In this document: positions 31,950-37,240 of the stretch, piece after piece
Numbering within the stretch: position 1 is the first letter of the stretch
Layout of the letters: every line of letters starts with the position of its first letter
Assembly (NCBI RefSeq): GCF_018881545.1
Contig: NZ_JACVQD010000001.1
Coordinates: 176,520-213,759 of the forward strand
From: Polynucleobacter alcilacus
Lineage (GTDB): Bacteria > Pseudomonadota > Gammaproteobacteria > Burkholderiales > Burkholderiaceae
Direction of reading: 5' to 3'
Length of the DNA: 37,240 bases
Made by a program: the position numbers and the translations under genes
The notes under the pieces: generated by a model
The model's input: the letters and a program-made list of their open reading frames with translations, nothing else
Databases searched by the model: none
Told to the model about the DNA's origin: nothing

Positions 31950-32369
31950 ATGATAGGTGTCCCTTTGGCTTCTTTAGCAATTAATGCGGATCGTTCTGAA
32001 GTCAGAACAGCAGCTGACTGGCTTCATGAAGTGGCTCATCAGTATGAAGTGCCCCAAAATAAAGCCATTGCATTAGATCAATGTCTGGATGAGGTGTTGA
32101 TGAATATCGTGATGCACGGAGGCACTTCTGCCACCAACACCCCTGTAGAGCTCTCATTTTCGCTTACGCCAAAAGAAGCCGCCATTACGGTTAGTGACTC
32201 CGGGAAGCCCTTTGACCCTGTCAATGCGCCAGCCAAGCCAAGACCGATGACTTTAGAGGAGGCTGAGCCAGGAGGATTGGGCTTATCGATCATCAAGGGC
32301 CTATCTAACCATATCAATTATGAGTTCAAGGAGGGTCGCAACGTTTTAACCTTTGCAGTAGCGATCTAA
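31950..32369 (+). CDS. Anti-sigma factor/serine kinase (RsbW type, HATPase)
   Basis: 139 residues with the GHKL ATP-binding boxes: N box LDQCLDEVLMNIVMHGG (about 45-61), G1 VSDSGKPFDP (about 86-95) and G2 GGLGLSIIKGL (about 110-120). Asn in the N box is kept, so it should phosphorylate the STAS protein. No sigma factor gene is in the window, so its target may be elsewhere. A possible Pho box follows the gene but belongs to the next one. Confidence 0.9.
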   Translation: MIGVPLASLAINADRSEVRTAADWLHEVAHQYEVPQNKAIALDQCLDEVLMNIVMHGGTSATNTPVELSFSLTPKEAAITVSDSGKPFDPVNAPAKPRPMTLEEAEPGGLGLSIIKGLSNHINYEFKEGRNVLTFAVAI

Positions 32370-32442
32370 GTGATTTTCTATTCTTTATTTGCACCTAATT
32401 AGTGCCATTCTTTCAGTCAGAACTCTTAATTTAGTCAAATTT

Positions 32443-32460
32443 CTGTCATATTTTTGACAT
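32443..32460 (+). promoter_or_regulatory. Possible Pho box upstream of the ArsC-like gene
   Basis: CTGTCAT-ATTT-TTGACAT: the first heptamer is a perfect PhoB half-site and the second matches at 5 of 7. TTGACA could equally be the -35 element of a sigma-70 promoter, and both could be true, since Pho boxes overlap -35. It is 88 bases upstream of the likely ATG. Confidence 0.4.
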
Positions 32461-32548
32461 ATGCGAGCAATAGACTAACTCCTGAAATTTGATCAGGCTC
32501 TTGCCCCCAAATTACGGCACTATTGGACGATTTTGATTGATTATTGAC

Positions 32549-33046
32549 ATGAAAAAATACAAAGTTTTATTTCTGTGCCACCACAATAGCGCTAGATCCA
32601 TCATGGCTCAGGCTTTAGCCTCTGCCCATTTGAGTAAGAAATTTGAAGGTTATTCCGCAGGATCATCGCCCGGAGACTCTTTAAACCCATTTGCAATGGA
32701 ATTAATTCAAGAGGCGAATTATCAAGGCGAGCCCTTAATGCCTAAGAGCTGGGATGTTTTCTCCTCTGCTGACGCGCCAAAGATGGATTTCATTATTTCT
32801 CTATCCGACAAGGTGAGGGGCGAAGATGTCCCAGTTTGGCCTGGTAGTCCAGCTACAGCACATTGGGACTTCCCTGATCCCGGGCTGACAAGCGGCAGTA
32901 ACAATATGGAAATTAAGGCAGCTTATGTTGCTTTATATAAAGGCCTGCAGAATCGCATTGATATTTTGGCCGCCTTATCTTTTGAGCGTCTTGATAAGAT
33001 CCGTTTGCAGGATGAATTAAACGCCATTCATCAAAATTTACTGTAA
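32549..33046 (+). CDS. ArsC-like low-molecular-weight phosphatase-fold protein without resolving cysteines
   Basis: 165 residues from ATG 32549 (a longer frame starts at TTG 32537). The P-loop CHHNSARS holds the nucleophilic Cys10; SAGSSPGDSLNPFAMELI, KSWDVF, APKMDFII and VPVWPGSPATAHWDFPDPG are all typical of thioredoxin-coupled arsenate reductases of proteobacteria. However, the two later cysteines that those enzymes use for the disulfide cascade (CDNA and ECPVWPG) are Ser and Asp/Val here. It therefore probably works with another thiol, as a protein tyrosine or other phosphatase, or has lost reductase activity. No arsR, arsB or acr3 is near. It ends 75 bases before the likely ATG of the MscS fusion. 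Confidence 0.8.
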   Translation: MKKYKVLFLCHHNSARSIMAQALASAHLSKKFEGYSAGSSPGDSLNPFAMELIQEANYQGEPLMPKSWDVFSSADAPKMDFIISLSDKVRGEDVPVWPGSPATAHWDFPDPGLTSGSNNMEIKAAYVALYKGLQNRIDILAALSFERLDKIRLQDELNAIHQNLL

Positions 33047-33121
33047 CGTGACCTCAACAATGGCGAGTTGGTGGCATGCATTCCGCAGCATGCTTCATTT
33101 TTTAAAGCTGCGATTGCCAAC

Positions 33122-36097
33122 ATGAGCCTATTTGCACGCCTTAAAACCCGCTTACCTAAGCTTCAACTACCTTTGAAGCGATTGTCTTTCAACATTAAAA
33201 AGCGTCAAGCTTTGCAATTTTTAGCCATTGGAATCCTTTCCATTGCCGCGCTACTCGGCGGAACTGCTTACTTCGAATTGCCCCCCGGTATTCAAATTTC
33301 GGAGTTCATCCAGTCGCAAGCCGAAAATAAAGCAGATCTCCTGGATGTCGTAGCGATTGCAGATTTCTCTGGGCCTACTCGCATGATTGGTCAAGATCTT
33401 GCCCAGGGCTTTAAAGACGCAGCAGAGGCTGGCAATATTTCAAACGATGTTCGGCTCATTATTCGAGATGATCGTGGTGATGCCAATGTGGTTGCTGCTT
33501 TAGCTGATGGAGCTGCAGCTGGATTTAGTACCTTAGCAGTCATTGGTCCCACGCAAGCAGCAGGGTATCAAGATATGATCACCTCGCTAGAGGAGGGCAT
33601 GGTTCCAGGCTTAGTGCCCATTGGCCCACCAAATAGTAAGGGCAGTGATAAATGGATATTTGCATTACAGCCAAGCCAACAGAGGCAAGGCGAGTTTGTC
33701 AGCAATATTCTGCTGAAAGCAAAAGGTGCTAACTCAACAGTTTTCATTACTTATGAAGGTGATAGTAATAATGGCTATGCCTCCGGTTTTCAAAAGGTTT
33801 ATGCCAAGAATGCAAAAGATAAATTTGCTTTAAAAACTTGGCCAAAAAATCCGGATGCAGAGAGTATTGCGCAACTGATTAGAGCCGTTTCTAGTTATGA
33901 TTATGTGGCATTTTCATTACCCACAACTGATGCTGTCCAGCTTGTTAAGGCTTTAAAGGATAGCAACTACGCGGGACAGCTTGTTGGATTTGGTGGGGCA
34001 AGTTTGCCAACTTTTCCAGGGCAATTTCAGAAGTTTCCAAAGGAAATTTTATCTCCGGGGTTTTATACAAATGGTTTGATGAGCGTAACCCCATTTTTAC
34101 CGAGCATGGCTGATGAACAAGCTCGCGTGCTCATCAATTCTTATCAAAAGAAAAATCGCTCAGACCCTTCTTGGGCTTACGCTTACGGTTACGATGCAGG
34201 ATATTTATTAAGTCATTTCATTGATAAACTCAAACAAGAAACACCCGACTGGAAAAAGCTTCCGCCAGAAGAGCTGCGCAAGAATTTCCAAACTTACTTG
34301 TTATCTCTGAATGGAAATCAATCTAAGGCAGGGGCTTTTACAGGGCAGATTCGACTAGACCAAAATCAGGAACGCGATGTTCCGCCAACTCTGGTCTCTT
34401 TTAAGAATGGCAAACAAATTCCGTACTTACTTCAATATGGGACAGATGCTGCTCGCTTCAATTTCACCGACAAAATTGCTGACAATCAAATTCAACTCGA
34501 CAATCGAGTATATGACTTAGTCCCAGTGATTTTTACAGGCCTCATTCCTAGAGAAATTAGCTTTATTAATCTGGAAAAAAGAACCTTTACTGCAGAAATG
34601 GATATCTGGTTTCGTGGCAGCATAGCGATTGATGCAGATGACATATTCTTCCCTGCCTTGTTTACAGATAATCCTACGTTTACGATCTTAGAATCTTCTG
34701 ACACCAAGACAGAGAAATATCGATTATTTCGTTACCGTGGCGTCTTTAAGTTTGAAGCCTTAGCAAAAGATCTCGCCTTGGGTCAATTGCCCCTGGCAGT
34801 TGCTTTTAGGCATAAGAGTTTAGATTCGTCTAAGTTGCGTTTTGTAATTGATGAAGTTAATACGGGCACAGGTACAACCATTATTCGGGATATGAATAAG
34901 GCTGAGGTACTAGCTCCTGAAATGGATTACCGGGCTGAGACTGCTAGCCTTGCGATTGAAAACGACATCGTAAATTCCTTGGGCAATCCAATAGCAGCAA
35001 CTGGAGAAAGAAATTTCTCTGAATTTAAGGCTTCTTATGGATTGCGCAAAAAAGATGCCATGATTGGGTCCTACCTGGGTAGTAAGCTGGACTGGCGCCA
35101 TTCCTTTGCATTTGCCTTTTTTCTAGCGATTTTTGCCCTATTGCCCAAAGTGTTAAGAAAAGTTTTTGCTGAACGGAAAAAGCTATCTAGACTTATTTCA
35201 TTAGAGTGCAGTTTTATCGCCATCTTTTTTCTAGAAGTAGGTTTGTTTGCTAGTCCGATACTCGATAAGACAAACTCTATTTTATTGCTCACACTTCAAA
35301 ATTCATTTTCCGCCTTTTATTATTTTGCTACTGCGGCAAGTTTGAATCTAGTGGTTAGATGGATTATTGAAAAGCAAAAGTCTAAAAAGACCGCCTTACA
35401 AGGATCGCTTAAGGTCCTGTTGTCCACTTTAATTTACTCCACTTTTTTTGGTTTTTACTATACCGATGTGCTTCACAGAGATATCCTTCCGGTCTTAGCA
35501 GCATCTTCTGTCATATTGACTGTAGTAGGTTTAGCTCTGCGCGAATTAATTTTAGATGCCTTAGGTGGTATCACTATTGGGCTTGAAGGGGCGGTTAAGC
35601 CGGGTGATTGGGTTCATATCAATGCTCAGGACCATAACATTGATGGTGTCATTGAAGAGCTTGGCTGGAGAAATGTACGCATTCATTCAAGGGATGGGCT
35701 AGTCCATTTCATCCCTAATTCAATCTTGATTCAAAAAACGGTGTCAAATGCTTCCAGCAGTGGTGGCTACGAGAGGGTTGAGATTCCGTTTGGAATTAGT
35801 CCAGTTGCAAACTTACAGCACATTATTCAAGTGGTAACTGTTGGCATTGGAGAGCTTCTGACCGATAATTCTTCTGTAGACCATACTAGACCTATACGCC
35901 TTGTTTGTGAAAAGATAGAGTCTCGCGGCGTGCAAATAAATGCCCAAATTTTCTATCGTGCTGACCAGTCATCGGATCATTTATCTACTATTGTTCTTGA
36001 ATTGGTAAATCGCCTATTGCGTGAACATCATGCATTGCCGTTTATGTCGATTGAGTTTTCGGGAAGTACGAGCAACATTCACGCTCTCAGGTCGTAA
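33122..36097 (+). CDS. Periplasmic-binding-protein/MscS channel fusion
   Basis: 991 residues from ATG 33122; a longer TTG frame (33068) lacks support. Order: basic N-terminus, membrane helix (about 30-50), type I periplasmic binding domain as in branched-chain amino-acid ABC receptors (about 75-440; DVVAIADFSGPTRMIGQDL...RDDRGDANV...VIGPTQA), then a strand-rich ~170-residue segment (about 460-630) that faintly resembles extracellular domains of pentameric channels (IWFRG, YRLFRYRGVF), several membrane helices (about 660-815) and an MscS module (GLALRELILDALGGITIGLEGAVKPGDWV) with its beta and C-terminal domains. It suggests a ligand-gated relative of small-conductance mechanosensitive channels. 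The MscS and binding-domain calls are firm; the middle segment is not. Confidence 0.85.
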   Translation: MSLFARLKTRLPKLQLPLKRLSFNIKKRQALQFLAIGILSIAALLGGTAYFELPPGIQISEFIQSQAENKADLLDVVAIADFSGPTRMIGQDLAQGFKDAAEAGNISNDVRLIIRDDRGDANVVAALADGAAAGFSTLAVIGPTQAAGYQDMITSLEEGMVPGLVPIGPPNSKGSDKWIFALQPSQQRQGEFVSNILLKAKGANSTVFITYEGDSNNGYASGFQKVYAKNAKDKFALKTWPKNPDAESIAQLIRAVSSYDYVAFSLPTTDAVQLVKALKDSNYAGQLVGFGGASLPTFPGQFQKFPKEILSPGFYTNGLMSVTPFLPSMADEQARVLINSYQKKNRSDPSWAYAYGYDAGYLLSHFIDKLKQETPDWKKLPPEELRKNFQTYLLSLNGNQSKAGAFTGQIRLDQNQERDVPPTLVSFKNGKQIPYLLQYGTDAARFNFTDKIADNQIQLDNRVYDLVPVIFTGLIPREISFINLEKRTFTAEMDIWFRGSIAIDADDIFFPALFTDNPTFTILESSDTKTEKYRLFRYRGVFKFEALAKDLALGQLPLAVAFRHKSLDSSKLRFVIDEVNTGTGTTIIRDMNKAEVLAPEMDYRAETASLAIENDIVNSLGNPIAATGERNFSEFKASYGLRKKDAMIGSYLGSKLDWRHSFAFAFFLAIFALLPKVLRKVFAERKKLSRLISLECSFIAIFFLEVGLFASPILDKTNSILLLTLQNSFSAFYYFATAASLNLVVRWIIEKQKSKKTALQGSLKVLLSTLIYSTFFGFYYTDVLHRDILPVLAASSVILTVVGLALRELILDALGGITIGLEGAVKPGDWVHINAQDHNIDGVIEELGWRNVRIHSRDGLVHFIPNSILIQKTVSNASSSGGYERVEIPFGISPVANLQHIIQVVTVGIGELLTDNSSVDHTRPIRLVCEKIESRGVQINAQIFYRADQSSDHLSTIVLELVNRLLREHHALPFMSIEFSGSTSNIHALRS

Positions 36098-36126
36098 ACC
36101 AAAGCCTTTCGAGGAATAATGCGTGT

Positions 36127-37047
36127 TTGATAGATAATGTTCGCATGCACTCAGCGATCTATTCAAATGCCGGTTTTGAAGTAAAAAATATCCCCATCTC
36201 TTCGCAAGATGGTCCAATCGATATTGCTTGTCAGGTAGGTGGTAGTGGCCCACCTTTACTCCTGTTGCATGGTTTCCCCCAAACAAAAGCGATCTGGGAG
36301 GCTGTAGCTCCTGAATTAGCCAAGCACTACACGGTGGTTGCAGCAGACCTGCGTGGCTATGGCCAGTCTTCAAAGCCCCATGGAAAGCCTGATCACTCAA
36401 GCTATTCAAAAAGATCAATGGCTTCCGATCAGCATGCGCTAATGAAGGCATTGGGTTTTAATCAATTCTTTTTACTAGGTCATGATCGTGGTGGTAGGGT
36501 CTCCCATCGATTGGCCATGGACTTTCCAGAAAGTGTTTTACGACTTATGGTGTTAGATATATCGCCAACCTTAACGATGTATGAGAACACCACCATGGAG
36601 TTCGCTAAAGGTTACTGGCATTGGTTTTTCTTAATTCAAGCAGAACCTATTCCAGAAACGATGATTGGGGCTGACCCAGAATTTTGGTTGAAGAATCATA
36701 TGGGTCGTCATGCTGGAACTGGCCTATTTACTCCTGAACGCTGGGCTGAATATTTGGCTGGAGCCTGCAATCCGCAAAGCATGCATGCCATGTGTGAAGA
36801 CTATCGCGCTGCTGCAAGTATTGATTTAGTGCACGACAGAGCCGATCGTACTGCTGGCAAAAAACTAGCAATGCCTTTGCATGTCCTTTGGGGAGAGCAT
36901 GGCTTAGTGAATAAATGCTTTAAACCGCTTGAAGATTGGGAGGCAGTTGCCAATAAGGTCACCGGTAAAGCAGTTCCTTGTGGCCACTATATTCCTGAAG
37001 AAATACCTGTTGAACTTATTGTTGAAGCAAGGCAATTTTTCGTTTAG
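36127..37047 (+). CDS. Fluoroacetate-dehalogenase-type alpha/beta hydrolase
   Basis: 306 residues from TTG 36127, supported by GAGGA at 36111-36115; ATG 36145 is the alternative. The catalytic pattern follows fluoroacetate dehalogenase: HGFPQT oxyanion site, GHDRGGR with nucleophile Asp120 and carboxylate-binding Arg121 and Arg124, acid Asp144 (LDISP), the halide pocket His165-Trp166 (YWHWFFL) and Tyr226, and base His287 (CGHYIPEE). Their spacing matches that of the well-studied RPA1163 enzyme, with offsets of +10 then +7. It should hydrolyse fluoro- or chloroacetate; action on other haloacids or esters is possible. It follows the MscS fusion by 29 bases. Confidence 0.85.
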   Translation: MIDNVRMHSAIYSNAGFEVKNIPISSQDGPIDIACQVGGSGPPLLLLHGFPQTKAIWEAVAPELAKHYTVVAADLRGYGQSSKPHGKPDHSSYSKRSMASDQHALMKALGFNQFFLLGHDRGGRVSHRLAMDFPESVLRLMVLDISPTLTMYENTTMEFAKGYWHWFFLIQAEPIPETMIGADPEFWLKNHMGRHAGTGLFTPERWAEYLAGACNPQSMHAMCEDYRAAASIDLVHDRADRTAGKKLAMPLHVLWGEHGLVNKCFKPLEDWEAVANKVTGKAVPCGHYIPEEIPVELIVEARQFFV

Positions 37048-37059
37048 TAATTTAAATAA

Positions 37060-37240
37060 TTAAGCTGCGACTTTTGGGGGCTTAGTGCCTAAAGGTGGGC
37101 AGGGCATCACAATTGCTGGGTCACATTTAAGTAGCTTTGCATCTTTACCTGGATAGCTCACTCTAGACAACAGATCCTGAATCAGATTTAAGTGCGTTAA
37201 CTTCTTATTGTTGGCATTAATAACAGTCCAAGGAGCCTTT
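37060..37240 (-). CDS. ppk2: Second PPK2, C-terminal end only (cut by window edge)
   Basis: Reading leftward from the edge, about 59 residues end at TAA (37060-37062). APWTVINANNKKLTHLNLIQ is the standard C-terminal PPK2 segment; compare APWWVVAANDKKKARLN in the complete PPK2 earlier in the window. The tail SRVSYPGKDAKLLKCDPAIV and the Pro/Lys-rich end differ from the first gene, so this is a separate paralogue, possibly of another PPK2 class. The catalytic part is beyond the window. It converges with the dehalogenase gene. Confidence 0.83.
   Translation of the reverse strand, partial: KAPWTVINANNKKLTHLNLIQDLLSRVSYPGKDAKLLKCDPAIVMPCPPLGTKPPKVAA

Overview
The window looks like a chromosome segment of a small-genome, moderately AT-rich betaproteobacterium. 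Gene style (many short intergenic gaps, signal peptides of Gram-negative type, TonB receptor, outer-membrane barrels, Burkholderiales-like families) suggests a freshwater Polynucleobacter or close relative; this is inference from recognised families, not from a database search.

Region 1 (1-6101) is a phosphorus and membrane-lipid neighbourhood. A minus-strand operon encodes a PlcP-type metallophosphoesterase, a family 4 glycosyltransferase and diacylglycerol kinase, behind a three-heptamer Pho box (2309-2337). Divergently lie a PlsC-type acyltransferase, a PPK2 polyphosphate kinase, a CYTH-like protein and a pair of short chromate transporters. Together they suggest replacement of phospholipids by glycolipids and polyphosphate handling under phosphate stress. 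Region 2 (6106-8621) is a ZnuD-like TonB receptor and a small exported protein.

Region 3 (8682-27513) begins with tRNA-Pro(TGG) and an intact tRNA-Arg(TCT), and is a tandem array of small islands. The last 44 bases of tRNA-Arg recur in the same orientation at 12231, 13723, 22620 and 23533 (43-44 of 44 identical), then as decayed copies at about 25732, 26766 and 27470. The segments between copies carry: a three-subunit nitrile hydratase/thiocyanate hydrolase-like operon with a TerB-Coq4 fusion and a small ABM-like protein; an HTH-PAS regulator and a 58-aa gene; a sulfatase operon (three exported sulfatases, a probably periplasmic formylglycine-generating enzyme, two outer-membrane proteins); a toxin-antitoxin pair; PsiE, a TlpA-like thioredoxin and a ChrR-like double cupin; a 1-Cys peroxiredoxin; an EF-hand protein. 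No integrase is present. Two islands start with the same ~250-bp att-plus-leader sequence, which holds a perfect FNR-type site (TTGATTCAGATCAA) and a small stem-loop with a compensatory change in a third copy. Several islands end with a common ~160-bp arm beginning with a TGTCGG...CCGACA hairpin.

Region 4 (27514-37240) looks like backbone: an outer-membrane protein with a damaged or unusual start, two lipoproteins, a second EF-hand protein, an RsbU/RsbV/RsbW-like partner-switching set, an ArsC-like protein lacking the usual resolving cysteines, a ~1000-aa protein joining a periplasmic binding domain to an MscS channel, a fluoroacetate-dehalogenase-type hydrolase, and the C-terminal end of a second PPK2.
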